From: Branchipolynoe longqiensis
Taxonomy: Eukaryota; Annelida; Polychaeta; Phyllodocida; Polynoidae
DNA: 64,000 nucleotides
Assembly: GCA_030323885.1 (NCBI GenBank)
Contig: CM059188.1
Coordinates: 116,535,974-116,599,973, forward strand
Reading direction: 5' to 3'
Shown: positions 22,561 through 33,740 of the stretch, piece by piece
How positions within the stretch are numbered: position 1 is the stretch's first letter
How the letters are laid out: every line of letters starts with the position of its first letter
Translations under genes and position numbers: made by a program
The notes under the pieces: generated by a model
Seen by the model: only the letters and a program-made list of their open reading frames with translations
Told to the model about the DNA's origin: nothing
Databases searched by the model: none

Positions 22561-22905
22561 GACTAGACGGGATGGTCGAATGAGCTGAGCGTCCGTCTCC
22601 CATTTTGGTAGATCGTGGGATTCGGTACCCACGGGTTCGAACCCTGGTCGAGTCAAACCAGTGACTTATAAATTGATACGTGTCGCTTCCTAGGCAGGAA
22701 CTCAGCATTTTTAGGATAGGGCAAGGACTGGTTGGCTCAGTGTCAGGATAATGTGACTGAGTGGGATATCAGGTCATGTTGGTTTGGTCTCCCAGTGGGG
22801 CAGCATTATAAAGTCGCCATGATTGTACACTGTCACAAATCGGCACCCGGCCTGATATGACCTTAGATGTTGCCAGGACGTAAAACTCCAATAAACAACC
22901 AATCC
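22561..22905 (+). repeat. SINE-1, full length (head type II)
   Basis: Head GACGGGATGGTCGAATGAGC, extra arm, B box GGTTCGAACCC, body and AAC tail all present. Confidence 0.88.
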
Positions 22906-23115
22906 TTACCTGTGTGTTTATTTTTATCGAACACTACTAGTATTTATATCGATTACGTAGCTGGTTCGGGTCGCTACAGCAATTTTGTCTGTGTATTATT
23001 AATAACGTCAGAGCATCACAGACTATTTATTTCGCAATGCTTTTGAGTGCATCCTTCGGTTCATTCCGGTTGCATCGAAAAGGTTGGTAATCTGTCAGAA
23101 TCACCTTCGAGTACG

Positions 23116-23300
23116 TTTGTTTGTTGTTGTTTTACGTCCTAGCAACATCTAACATCATATCAGGATGGGACCGACTTGTGACAGGGCGCACTGATGGTGA
23201 CTTAATAGTGCTGCCCCACTGGGAAATCAGGCTGCCAGTACCATGACCTGATATCCCACTCAGTCACATTATCCTGACACTGAACCAACCAGTCCGTGCG
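23116..23300 (-). repeat. SINE-1, 5'-truncated, with ~8-bp target duplication
   Basis: Tail at the left (TTTGTTTGTTGTTGTTTTAC), body truncated at the right. CGAGTACG lies on both sides (near 23109 and 23298), a plausible target duplication. Confidence 0.8.
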
Positions 23301-23767
23301 AGTACGAGATGGTTTGGTTGGTTGTTGGATGCCAACAATGAGGTACATTAAATCATTTTACATTTACATGTTAATTCATACCAAAGCAGTATTTTGCTCC
23401 GATTTATATTGTGTATAAATTACTTATGCGTATACATGAGTCAGCCTCACGAAAATGGGCCAATTGGTGGTTTAGTTAAGATGTTGGCATCGCAATTCTT
23501 AAAGTGTAGTGCATTTCTTTGTTTTATATTAAATTATCCTAGAAACAAATATGGTTGTTGTATTTTCTCTACCTGTACATTTAGGATAAATTTAAGGACT
23601 TTCCAATACCTCTGTCAATGCTAAACTATAATTATACTGTTCGACGCCAACATCCATTGCTCGACGCCAACAACTTTCCCCAATTGGCCTCTTTTCCTGA
23701 TCCTGACTCGTAAATTATGATGGAATGGAATTGGCCCATAATTTTGAATTGTGGTTGATCCGGCGAA

Positions 23768-24126
23768 GGAAGCCTGAGACGCTCACATCACTAAGCGGCG
23801 GATGCGTTCCCCCCCCCCCCCCCACCCCCACCCCTCCTCCGCTTACGCAGCTTGACCCGCATTTGGGCTCCGATTTCAAAGCTGATTGTTTTACCATGCC
23901 CACGCACCCTCTTTATTAAGGCCACTTTGTGGGGGTCGGCTCACAGGCCCACCTCCTCGGGTTCCCAGGTCCTCCCTCTACAATCAGCAGACATTGAGCA
24001 GCTGAACTGAACCCACACCTCAAACGACATTTAAAACATTTAAACATTTAACTTAAACCTTTGTAACCTTTATACTGTGTATTGAATAAACCCCCCCCTT
24101 TTCCCCCACATCAGTCTCAGGCTTCC
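23768..24126. mobile_element. Segment bounded by a 13-bp perfect inverted repeat
   Basis: GGAAGCCTGAGAC at 23768-23780 is exactly inverted at 24114-24126. The interior has a C/A-rich tract, then GTGTATTGAATAAA, which contains a polyadenylation-type hexamer. Small non-autonomous transposon, LTR fragment or chance pairing are all possible; no target duplication was identified. Confidence 0.4.
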
Positions 24127-24344
24127 TCTGTCCGAATCATCCTGTTACTGCTATTGCCACCTTCAACCCCCTGTAACCTTATTGTGTAGTTGTTGGTAGT
24201 TGGGTGCTAGATATAAGTTATAACCATGTGTTGTCATTCACCCCTGCTACATGTGTCTATGTGTGTGAGTGTGTGTGTGTGTGGGGGGGGGGGGGGTATT
24301 TTGTCTACACACAGCTCTAATTATGATAAACCGCCCTCTTTCAG

Positions 24345-24517
24345 TTCAGTACCTGCGTCTCGCTGACCTGACCCGAGACTTCCGGCGTGCTTGTATCGCC
24401 GACGTAAAGATCGGCCGGCGTTCCTACGATCCCGAGGCGACGGCCGACAAGATCACAAAGGAGCTGCACAAGTACCCGCCACAGCAGAAGCTCTGTTTCC
24501 AACTAAAGGGCATGCGA
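24345..24517 (+). CDS. IPMK: IPMK exon with the inositol-binding PxxxDxKxG region
   Basis: The acceptor is AG at 24343-24344 after a pyrimidine tract and the donor GTAAGT starts at 24518. The first two bases complete the codon split from exon 6534-7220. The exon reads VQYLRLADLTRDFRRACIAD and continues VKIGRRSYDP, ending LKGMR. This is the signature segment of the inositol polyphosphate kinase family: the Asp and Lys of D-V-K-I-G contact inositol phosphate and metal/ATP in known structures. The usual Pro four residues before the Asp is Ala here (ACIADVKIG). The exon is markedly GC-richer than flanking intron, as expected for coding sequence. It ends in phase 0. Confidence 0.95.
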
Positions 24518-24633
24518 GTAAGTAGGCACTAGGACTTCTTCTTTTTTCAAGCAACATGAATGCATCAAATTGTCTGTTTTATGAGCAAAAGATGCAAAAT
24601 ACTGAACACAAAAATATCTCATTTGTCAGTTGT

Positions 24634-24802
24634 TGTTTTATGTCCTAGCAACATCTAGGATTATATCAGGATGGGTACCGACTTGTTACAGTGCGCACTC
24701 ATGGCGACTCTATAGTTGTGTCCCACTGGGAAATCAGGCCACCGGCACCATGACCTGATATGCCACTCAGTCACATTATCCTGACACTTGCCCTATCCTA
24801 TT
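24634..24802 (-). repeat. SINE-1, 5'-truncated
   Basis: Tail to mid-body in reverse, about 120 bp downstream of the IPMK donor. It ends at CTTGCCCTATCCTATTG beside a SINE-4. Confidence 0.8.
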
Positions 24803-24811
24803 GTCGTGGGG

Positions 24812-24985
24812 ACGAGATGAAAATGGGGAGAATTGCGCCTAGAGCGGGACTCGAACCCACATCTCTTTGCATTCCGGGCCAGTGTGCTAACCATTACACC
24901 ACCTAGGCTCGCTGATATCACCACACTACCCACGTCTACCTGTCTATGTGGTTACTTGCCTTAGAGGTCAGTGCAGACTACTACC
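24812..24985 (-). repeat. SINE-4
   Basis: On the minus strand it reads leader GTAGTCTGCACTGACCTCTA, then tRNA-like GGTGGTGTAATGGTTAGCAC with B box GGGTTCGAGTCCC, then a short tail. It can fold a tRNA-like acceptor (GCCTAG/CTAGGC), but the repeated copies with shared leader mark it as a SINE. Confidence 0.8.
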
Positions 24986-25134
24986 CTCATCCCCCTGGAA
25001 TTGTAAGTCTTTTAATGATTATAATTACATACATACCGGCAATGCACTAACACATACATACACAGGGTAGGTTCAACAAACATACAGCGCGTAGCTTGTA
25101 CAGGATCATGGTCACGGCAACCAGTGTCGTGGGA

Positions 25135-25305
25135 GTGATGAAAATGGGAAATATTGCGCTTAGAGCAGGACTCAAACCCACATCTCTTTGCATTCCAGGC
25201 CAGTGTGCTAACCATTACACCACCTAGGTTCCCTGATATCACCACACTACCCACGCCTACCTGTCTATGTGGTTACTTGCCTGAGAGGTCAGTGTACACT
25301 ACTAC
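25135..25305 (-). repeat. SINE-4
   Basis: Second minus-strand copy within 150 bp of the first and very similar to it, including GGTGTAATGGTTAGCACAC and the leader ending in CCTGTCTATGTGG on the plus strand. Confidence 0.8.
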
Positions 25306-25309
25306 ACTA

Positions 25310-25500
25310 TTAATGCCGAGCGCCAGGCCAACCAGACGGGATGGCCGAATGAGATAGAGCGTCCATCTCCCGTGTTGGTAGACCGTGGGATCGAACCCTG
25401 GTCGAGTCAAACCAATGACTTAAAAATGTATACTTGTCGCTTCCTAGCCAGGCGTTGGGCATTATCACAAGTCGGTACCCGTCCTGATATGACCGGGAAA
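25310..25500 (+). repeat. SINE-1 (head type II), internally deleted
   Basis: Head GACGGGATGGCCGAATGAGA to GGCATTAT joins directly to CACAAGTCGGTACCCGTCCT, so about 150 bp of the body is missing. Confidence 0.75.
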
Positions 25501-25566
25501 CAAACTCCCGGGCTCCCGCATGCGAGGGCCGCGTTCTTGCCATGTGTGTGCACTGTCCCAACTTGG

Positions 25567-25905
25567 TCATCATCATCATCATGCTGTCAGTCATGATGCA
25601 ACAAAGACTGCTTTCATTACTTGACTGTCACTCTCCATTTAGCTCTCTGCTGTGAGAGTGGTGTTCATGAGTTGGTCTTAATGTCTCTCAGCTTCAGGTT
25701 TCTCTTGATGGTACATTTCATGAAAGCTGCCTGCAAAAGTGTTGAAGTGCTGCTGGCTTTTGCAAGTTACCAGCGGCACTCTCTCGGGGAGCAAATAGAG
25801 GTCTCACACCGGCAAGAACATGTCCAGACAGGCGCAAAACTATTTGTCCCTGCAGTGGCTGATCAGGAGATGTTGGGAGTTTCATACATCAACCGCCCTT
25901 GATGC
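25567..25905 (-). repeat. ATG-repeat family copy, longest
   Basis: Contains the same core as 16225-16490 (TGCCTGCAAAAGTGTTGAAG). An extra internal segment, 'ctctccatttagctctctgc', is absent from that copy. The tail is at the left. Confidence 0.65.
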
Positions 25906-26059
25906 TGCCACAGTGACATGGTTTTCTGTTTAGGGTTTGCTCCCTTAGCCTTTGGTTCTGTCAAGAACCTGTACCACAAGGCAGTGGTTTACAACTATGC
26001 AGGGCAGGGGTGTCAAACTCCCTGAGGTATTGCAATACCTGCATACCATTCTTGGTACC

Positions 26060-26125
26060 ACCTTGGTACCAGTCCTGATATGACCTTAAATGTTGCTAGG
26101 ATGTAAAACATCAACAAACAAAGCA
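26060..26125 (+). repeat. Short SINE-1 3' end
   Basis: About 65 bp of the 3' end (GATATGACCTTAAATGTTGC plus AAAC tail) without the rest of the SINE. Confidence 0.75.
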
Positions 26126-26369
26126 ATTGTCCATTCAGCGACTTCTGTTTGAACCATAGTGGATCGATCTGCTCACGACAAGTCTAGTGTACTACACTTG
26201 TGGTCGTTTAATAATAGAATGTAGACTTCCTTTTCTGGTTGTAGCTAGAAATGTATATATATGATGATGGCTGGCCTAACCACGAATGTGCAATGTGGAG
26301 TTTTCCACCTTGCGTTGCATAATCCGATGATTTTTAGTGTCTGTCACATTTTTATTGATAATTATATTA

Positions 26370-26565
26370 GTACTGCTGTGTATAACTTACAGTGTCATCA
26401 AAGGCCAGTTGCTCTCATGCCATGTCTATGTGGTGTGGGAGGTTAAAAATCCCCTTGGTCGGTAAAAGTGTAGACTTGGGCTTTCTATCGATAAACTGTC
26501 TAATGGTGAAAACAAGTCTATTCAGACTTATCCTTGATAGGCAGTATAAATCTTCAAGAAAAAAA
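26370..26565 (+). repeat. SINE-2, 5'-truncated, inside MITE-A
   Basis: Starts TACTGCTGTGTATAACTTAC and ends CTTCAAGAAAAAAAGG. The tRNA-like head is missing. It interrupts the MITE-A word ATATTAG/GTTGG. Confidence 0.8.
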
Positions 26566-26938
26566 GGTTGGTCGCTATAATTTACCTTACCATAGATTGA
26601 AGTAACTTTTATTTTAAACCACTAACTTTGGAGATACTTGAACTGCAAACATGTCAAATTAATCTTGGTGCACTCATCAAAACTCTGACAACATCGGCTT
26701 TAGCAGTGACAGGTTCTATTTACCTAGTACAGTATAACCCCGTTAAACCAAGCTCGGTTAAACCAAATGATCAGTTAATCCAAACTTTTTTCAGCGGCCA
26801 GGCAAAATACTACCATTTATCATATAAAAAAGTTGGTTAAGCCAAAGTCGGTTAATCCAAATTATCGGTTAATCCAAACTAAATTGTCAGACCCCAGGCC
26901 ACTTCCAGTATGGTTAAAAATGTAGTTATAGGGTCATC

Positions 26939-29900
26939 ATTACCGATCGTTTGGTTTCAAGGTTATTATTGCCGGAAGTGATAGTGAGGATAAGCTCTCA
27001 CTACCTATAAAGTACTTTCTCATGGCATGCGTATCAAACAGCCTCTGATAACCAAGTCCAACTCCCGGCCTTCACGAGGCGAAACTGTTTCTACTGACGG
27101 GAGAAGGGGCAAAGGCGGATCTCTGGCGCCTCAAAACCAGATGCTTCGGGCAGGTGGGGCTCGTCAATCTTGGCTGACTGCTCATCTAGGAGAAGGTAAA
27201 CTCTGATTTAAAACCCCCGCTGCCGTGCGGCTAGTCCCATTTATGGGAAGACCAGAAGTTGGTAGTGCACACCAGCGGCCATACCGACTCAATTGTCGGC
27301 CTAAACTAAGTGCGGTGCACATCAACTTTGTTGGTGTGGTCAGGGGATGTCACCCCTTCAAGTGCATGAAGACTGGAGCAGCAGATGAGTTAGAAGATCA
27401 ATAGCTTTGAAGGTGTAACAGCAAGATGATGTGGCTCATCAGGGCACACTCTGACAAAGATGAGTAAGTGGCCAGTCACCTTGGAAAGGAAGGGGAACCT
27501 ACCAAGTATTTACCCATAGTAAGCAATGGTAATTAATGGAAACAAATTTAGAGATGGAGACAACTCTGGTCCCTCTGCGGGGAAGCCTTCTAATAGCTAC
27601 AGTGGAGGCACCTTTCCTTCAACTATTAAGAAACCTCGTAATGACAATGTAAACTCAAAGCCTAAAATAGGAAGGTATGCATCTGATGTCAGGCAACTGA
27701 AAACTGGAGGAAAGGTGCTAAAGATTGGTACATGGAATGTACGAACATTGTACAAACCAGGCCGATATGACAACCTGAAAGTGGAAATGACAGCGCTAAA
27801 CCTTGACATCCTAGGTATAGCTGAGACGAGATGGACGGGTGACGGGAGGATAGGTGATAGTGAGGTAGATATGATATATTCTGGAGATGAAAAACATCAG
27901 TATGGCGTTGGAATTATGATGAAGAAGTCCATTGCCGCCACAATGATTGGATTCTGGCCAGTATCTGACAGAATTATTATGATGAAGCTGAGGGGAAAAA
28001 CCGTTCAATATAAACATTCTGCAAGTTTATGCACCAACCTCAGATCACGATGATGAAGAAGTCAACGAGTTCTATGACAGCATCAAAAAGGTAATGGAAT
28101 ACACCAAGTCTGGAGAAATAACAATTGTTATGGGCGATTGGAATGCGAAAGTTGGAGAACAACATGAATATCCAGTAACAGGAAGATTTGGCTTAGGTGA
28201 GAGAAATGATCGTGGTGAATACTTGATAAATTTCTGTTTGACATCAAAACTAGTAATTGCTAACACCTTATTTGAACATCCAAAGAGAAGACTATATACA
28301 TGGAAGAGCCCTGGTGATGTATGTCGGAACCAGATCGATTACATTCTTGTCAACCAACGATATCGAAATTGTATCAAACAGGCAAGGACATATCCAGGTG
28401 CTGACATATGTTCGGATCATAATCCAGTAGTAATCAGTATGGTAGTGAAATTGAAACAGCAGAACAAAATTAAAAACAACATTCAAATGGATATGAACAT
28501 GTTAAAAGATGCAAAATACAGAACTAAGTATAATGTCTCTGTTCATAACAAATTCAGTGTACTGATGAATGAAGAAACTCCTCAGAGAGAGTATAACAAC
28601 ATTGAAATGGAATGGGAAGCTCTCAGAGAAAGCATGGTCAAGTCAGCAGAGGAGGTGTTACCAAATAAAAAACGAGAGACAAAGCAATCATGGATGACGC
28701 AAACCATACTAGAAAAGATGGCAGAAAGGAAGAAAGTGAAAACCACTGATCCACCTAAATACAAACACCTGAAGAATGAAATAGAAGATGAATGCAAAAA
28801 AGCTAAAGATGAATGGTGGAATAAGAAGTGTGAAGTAGTGGAACAACTTGAGTCTCAACATCGTTCAAGAGAGATGCACAAGAAAGTGAAAGAGATAACA
28901 GGTCAAGGATACAGACAGAGAAGCAGTAAATGTATCAAGAACAAAGACGGCAAAATGCTCTTTGAAGAAGATGAAATAAAGTCCAGATGGGAAGAATATG
29001 TAAACGAACTATACAATGATGACAGAGGGAACCCACCCACAATTGAGAAAGAAGATGGGAATATTATATTAGTATCAGAGGTTGAGAAGGCTATCAATGA
29101 TCTAAAGGCAGGTAAGGCTCCTGGAAGTGACCAGATAACATCAGAAATGATAAAAGGACTAGATGAAGTGGGGATTCAAATCATTCATAAGCTAGTAACT
29201 GACATCTATGAGACTGGATTTATACCATTGAATATGAATGAATCCATATTTGTACGACTCCCAAAGAAGCTAAAACCAACATTGTGTACTGAGTACAGAA
29301 CACTAAGCCTGATGAGTCATATGTTGAAGATGATCCTGAAAATAATTTTACTGAGAAACAGACAGAAAATTGAAGAACAAATCAGTAACGTACAAAGTGG
29401 GTTTATATCTGGAAGAGGTACACGTGAAGGGATTTTCAATATGAGAATGATTTGTGAACGTTATTGTGAAGTGAACCAGGATGTTTATGCCTGCTTTATT
29501 GACTATGAGAAGGCCTTCGACCGAGTCAATCATGAACTGTTAATCAAATGTTTACAAGATATTGGTGTCAATGGCAAAGACATTAAACTAATTGTGAACT
29601 TATACTGGACACAACGTGCATTTATAAAAATGGAGCAGGGCCTATCGGATGAAGTTATGATTAAACGAGGAGTTCGACAGGGGTGTGTATTGTCACCATG
29701 TCTATTTAACCTGTACACAGAGATGATTTTCAGACACATTGAAGATTGCAAGGGAGTGACAATAGGTGGCATGAACATCAACAATCTTAGATATGCCGAT
29801 GACAGTGTAATACTAGCAGACAGTGAGAAAAACCTACAAGATATAGTGAATAGAATCAATAAAGCTGGAATACTATTCAACATGAAGATGAATGCCAGGA

Positions 29901-30578
29901 AGACCAAAACAATGGTTATAAGTAAAAAGACAGATAAACCAAATGTCAATATAACCATAGATGGCACAAACATAGAACAAGTATCCGAATTCATATATCT
30001 CGGACAAAAGATTACAAATGATGGGAGATGTGAGGAAGAAATTAAAAGAAGGATAACAATAGCCCGAACAACATTCTCCAAAATGAATAGAGTGTTAACA
30101 TCAAGTAAGATATTAATACAAACAAGGAAGCGTATTCTTCAGTGTTATGTGTGGTCTACTCTAATGTATGGGGCAGAGACATGGACAATCTCTAAGAAAA
30201 TGTACAAACGTTTAGCAGCATTTGAGATGTGGACTTATCGAAGGATGATGAAAATATCATGGACAAAGAAGATCACCAACAAAGAAGTTCTCAGAAAAAT
30301 TAAAAATAAGAAAAGCTTGTTTGCCACTATACAGACAAAGAAACTTATTTATTTTGGCCACATCATTCGTCAGAGTTCAATATACCGTACATTGTTGGAA
30401 GGGAAGGTGAATGGCAGCAGAGGGAGAGGGAGACCAAGAACATCATGGTTTACAAATATTTCACAGTGGACAGGCTTGAATTATTCACAGTCTATCAGAA
30501 CAGCACAACATCGGGACAAGTGGAGAACCATTGCATCCAACCCTCGACTAGAGGATGGAACTATTGATTGATTGATTG
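26939..30578 (+). mobile_element. RTE-type LINE, near full length
   Basis: A 5' untranslated stretch (to about 27525), one endonuclease/reverse transcriptase frame and a (ATTG)n tail at 30565-30578. The 9-mer AGGGTCATC occurs at 26930-26938 and 30579-30587 and is my basis for the outer limits as a target duplication. The left junction is less certain, because sequence just inside it resembles the surrounding pogo-like termini. Confidence 0.7.
27526..30571 (+). pseudogene. LINE endonuclease/reverse transcriptase, one frameshift
   Basis: Non-LTR retrotransposon ORF of about 1000 residues, RTE group by overall layout. An N-terminal apurinic-type endonuclease shows GTWNVRTLY, AETRW, then GDWNAKVG, NQIDYI and CSDHNPVV. 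All the expected catalytic Asn, Glu, Asp and His positions are retained. A reverse transcriptase follows with KAPGSD, FIDYEKAFDRV, RQGCVLSP and the active-site block RYADDSVILA. The C-terminal GRGRPRTSWF and QWTGL segments resemble RTE elements. The reading frame shifts once, at an A run (27996-28000) that appears to be one base too long. After that the frame is open to a stop at 30571. I saw no other damage, so the insertion is young or the defect is recent. Confidence 0.88.
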
Positions 30579-31410
30579 AGGGTCATCTGAGACCCCACCA
30601 ACTTTTTTATATGATAAGTGGTAGTATTTTGCCAGGCCGCCGAAAAAAGTTTGGATTAACCGATCGTTTGGTTTAACCGAGCTTGGTTATACTGTATATA
30701 CATAAAAAAACAATAATCAAAGTGTCCACATACATTGTATATTACCTTCATAATGCACCCACATTTTTGCTAAAGCCAAGTCAAAGTCAAAGTCAAAGCC
30801 AAAGCTCGGTTAAACCAATGATCGGTTAATCAAAACAAATTTCTAGGGTCCCTTCAAGTTTGGTTTAACGGGGTTATACTGTATCCCCTTCTGCGCAATA
30901 ATGAATACTTAATAACCGTACCAGTATTTCAATTGAATATGTAGAATCAAATCTATAGAAGTGGCCTCGTTTTGAAAATGTTATGCTTTCATCGGAAAAT
31001 GCAGCTTTAAACCAGATATTTCCAAAATGTACATCGCATAAAATGTTCACAGCATCCTAACGTGCATGTAATTGTAAAGCAATTCAACATTACAGAATTT
31101 GATAGGTTTCTTAATGCATTCTCCCTCTGCGAGTGCCCATCGGTATTTCTGTTATCAGTTAATTAATTAGATACTGATAGTTGAGTCTTTCGTGTAAGAC
31201 AACCTTGAGAGTCGATTTCTGCTAGAGTGATTAATTATAAAAGGACAGGTTTTATTTAATTATGTGCGAGTGACCCGTGTGTTTGTTTTTGCTGTTATTT
31301 TTACTTGTTGTTGGTTTTTTTTTAGATGCGAAACTACGTCTAGATGTAGTTACTCCCACAGCCCTGCATTTTGATTTTTTTAAAGAGTCACCCCATACTG
31401 TTCTGCACAG

Positions 31411-31735
31411 TAGGCTACGGGTGAAGCACAACCCATTAGAAAAAGTGCCGAAAGGCTGGGTAAATGAAATGAGCCGATAAATTCTTAATTTACGAAGCAA
31501 AATATATTCCTCACATTTAATATTTACCCGCTACTTTTGATTTTTTAAATATAATAAAACCTGTAGTCTAACAGACTTTAATAGTCAAATCGACCGCATT
31601 CTATGGTCGCCATCTTGTCTTTTTGCATTCTCTTCCATTTCACCAACTTTGTGCTGATATAAGTAGTCATTTGATACTGGAAGCAGGGATTCCACTTCCT
31701 GTTCCATACTGAAGCTATTGTTGCCCGTATTTAGA
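31411..31735 (+). repeat. Unclassified dispersed repeat, copy 1
   Basis: Shares diverged segments with 42645-42990: AACCCATTAGAAAAAGTG at its start, then CATTCTCTTCCATTT and a CTGGAA/CAGG-rich stretch. No coding signal or termini recognised. Confidence 0.55.
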
Positions 31736-31944
31736 CTACGTTGTCATTCACCCCTACTGCAAGTATGGGGTGAATCCTTTGTCTACATCCACCCTTACTC
31801 TTGGTAGGGGTGTCTTTTATCTAGTCTAGATGATAGGCGGATGCATTAGAGCGTATTCAGTCATAAACCTGATTGACACATTTGTGAACCACGGATAACA
31901 ACGTTGAAGCGGGTAGAGCACATACCCCGATTTACTAACTCACC

Positions 31945-32215
31945 GCACCAGACGCGGTGACCGAATCGGTAGAGCGCAGGCCTCCCGTGCGGGAGATCGG
32001 GAGTTTGATTCCTGGTCGAGTCAAATCGATGACTTACAAAATTGATACATGTCGCTTCCTAGCTTGGTGGTCAGCATTAATTGGATAGGGCAAGGACTGG
32101 TTAGCTCAGTGTCAGGATAATGTGACTGAGTCTGCGTGAGTGTGCACCGTCACAAATCCGTACCCATCCTAATATGACCTTAGATGTTGCCAGGATGTAA
32201 AATTCCAACAACCAA
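31945..32215 (+). repeat. SINE-1 (head type I), partly deleted body
   Basis: Head GACGCGGTGACCGAATCGGT with B box region GGGAGTTTGATTCC, then a body missing the CAGGTCATGGTGCTG segment, then the AAC tail. Confidence 0.82.
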
Positions 32216-32234
32216 CTAACAAACTCACCGCTTG

Positions 32235-32410
32235 TTTTCGTGGTGAGGTTTTACATCCTATCAACATCTAAGGTAATAACCAACTCGGATACCGACTAGT
32301 AACAGTGCATGCTCAACGCGAATCTAGTATACCATGTCGCCAGCATCCTTGATCTGATACCCCATTCAGTCACATTATCGTGATACTGAACCAATCAGTC
32401 CTTGCCAACT
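32235..32410 (-). repeat. SINE-1, 5'-truncated, diverged
   Basis: Reverse copy starting GGTTTTACATCCTATCAACA. Older than its neighbours by number of mismatches. Confidence 0.75.
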
Positions 32411-32547
32411 CATACGAAGGCCAAAAAAAATAAATTGGTGATCGTTCTTTTGATCACACAAATCAGGGTCTGGCAGGCGGTTTTAATTTTAATTTTCTAT
32501 TTTAATTTTCTATTTTTCTGGCATATGCCATAGATGTAATACATAAC

Positions 32548-32680
32548 CAGACGCGATGGTCGAATGAGTTGAGCTTCCACCTCCCTGTCTGGTAGGTCGT
32601 GGGATTCAAACTCCTGGGTTCGAACTCTGGCTGAGTCAAACTAATGACTTAAAAATTGATACGAAAGTTGAATTGCTGCT
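32548..32680 (+). repeat. SINE-1 head fragment (type II)
   Basis: tRNA-like head GACGCGATGGTCGAATGAGT with variable-arm segment and B box GGTTCGAACTC. It stops soon after the head. Confidence 0.78.
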
Positions 32681-32794
32681 AGCCAGACGCACTTTTAACA
32701 GGTGTTTTGGTGTGGTTTTTTTAAATCAGGAGCCGGCGATTTTTCAGGCACGGGCGGGGACGATCACCAGTTTTGTGGGGGGGGGGGGGTTTGC

Positions 32795-33363
32795 CTAAAG
32801 GCCCAGTCACACCTCACCGGATTGAGGAACCGGACAGAAACCGGACACTGTCCGGTGAAATATGGCAATGTACGGTTTATATATGATTGGCATCCGGTGT
32901 GTCCGTTATCTGTCCGGTGGTGTCCGGTGGCAAGTTTTGAACATGCACAAAACTTGTACCGGACACCGCCAGACTGGCGTATATGGTTGAAGTTTGTTTA
33001 TCCGTTTTGTCCGGTTCATGTCCGGTACTCATCCGTTACCTCTCCGGTTTGCTTCCTGCAGAGTCCATTGAAGGTGTTGCAGGAATTCAGTCAATATATG
33101 TTTTCGGCACGTCCGTGAATAGTCCGGTATGTGTCTGTTTGATGTTCAATCCGTCCTTTAGACATTCGGTTGTCGGCCGGATATCGTCCGGCGGGTATTT
33201 GTTAATGTACGTTCCTTGTCCGTTTAGCGTCTGTTTTCATCCAGCGGAAAGCACAACATTTCAATACATTTCGGTACATTTTGATACCGGACACCAACAG
33301 ACTAGACAATTCTTTGTCTGGTTGTGTCCGGTACTGAATCTGGTAAGGTGTGACAGGCACTTA
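32795..33363. mobile_element. MITE-D, 569 bp
   Basis: Ends CTAAAGGCCCAGTCACACCT and GGTAAGGTGTGACAGGCACT form the inverted termini. The interior resembles 21891-22480 over its length. It is immediately preceded by a G run at 32777-32789. Confidence 0.85.
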
Positions 33364-33490
33364 ATGTCGAGCAGCAGGCAAAGTAGCGACAATAATCAGC
33401 TTTATAATTCTTTGATTTGACTCGGCCGGGTATGGATCCCTCACATACGAAACAAATGTCCAACTCAGTTGGTCATCCTATTCGGTGACG
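33364..33490 (-). repeat. SINE-1 head-side fragment
   Basis: Reverse fragment covering the segment between mid-body and the type II head (GATTTGACTCGGCCGGGT on the plus strand), abutting MITE-D. Confidence 0.65.
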
Positions 33491-33740
33491 ACAAATCTTG
33501 CCTAAAGGTATAAAGGGGTCTGTGGCATGTGACTTGTGAAAGTTCTCTTCGGTAATTAGCTTTTTGTTCTGTAATACTCTGTTTGACCAGAGGTTCAGGA
33601 TAGTTCTATTTAGAGAAGCCTCGACCATGTAACCTTTATGAGTATTGACAGTTATTTATATCCATCTGCTGATTAATGTTGTGTCACCACTCGGGCATAA
33701 TCTGTCTGAGATTTTTAATAATACTGCCTCGTTGGGAAAT

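Larger units (their letters stand above)
26730..30881. mobile_element. pogo/Tigger-like element carrying a LINE
   Basis: Outer ends CAGTATAACCCCGTTAAACC and GGTTTAACGGGGTTATACTG are inverted, with TA outside each (26728-26729 and 30882-30883). A further inverted copy of the left ~105 bp lies at 30598-30694, also ending CTG-TA. Three terminus-like blocks are therefore present. This suggests two overlapping elements or a terminal duplication. No transposase frame; the middle is the RTE-type LINE. Confidence 0.75.
26303..31016 (+). mobile_element. MITE-A expanded by nested insertions
   Basis: Left terminus GTTGCATAATCCGATGA at 26308 and right terminus ATGCAGCTTTAA at 31016 belong to one MITE-A. 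Its 355 bp are split into three pieces (26303-26369, 26566-26729 and 30882-31016). A SINE-2 and a pogo/Tigger-like element fill the gaps. Order and orientation of the MITE-A landmarks are conserved across the gaps. Confidence 0.8.
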
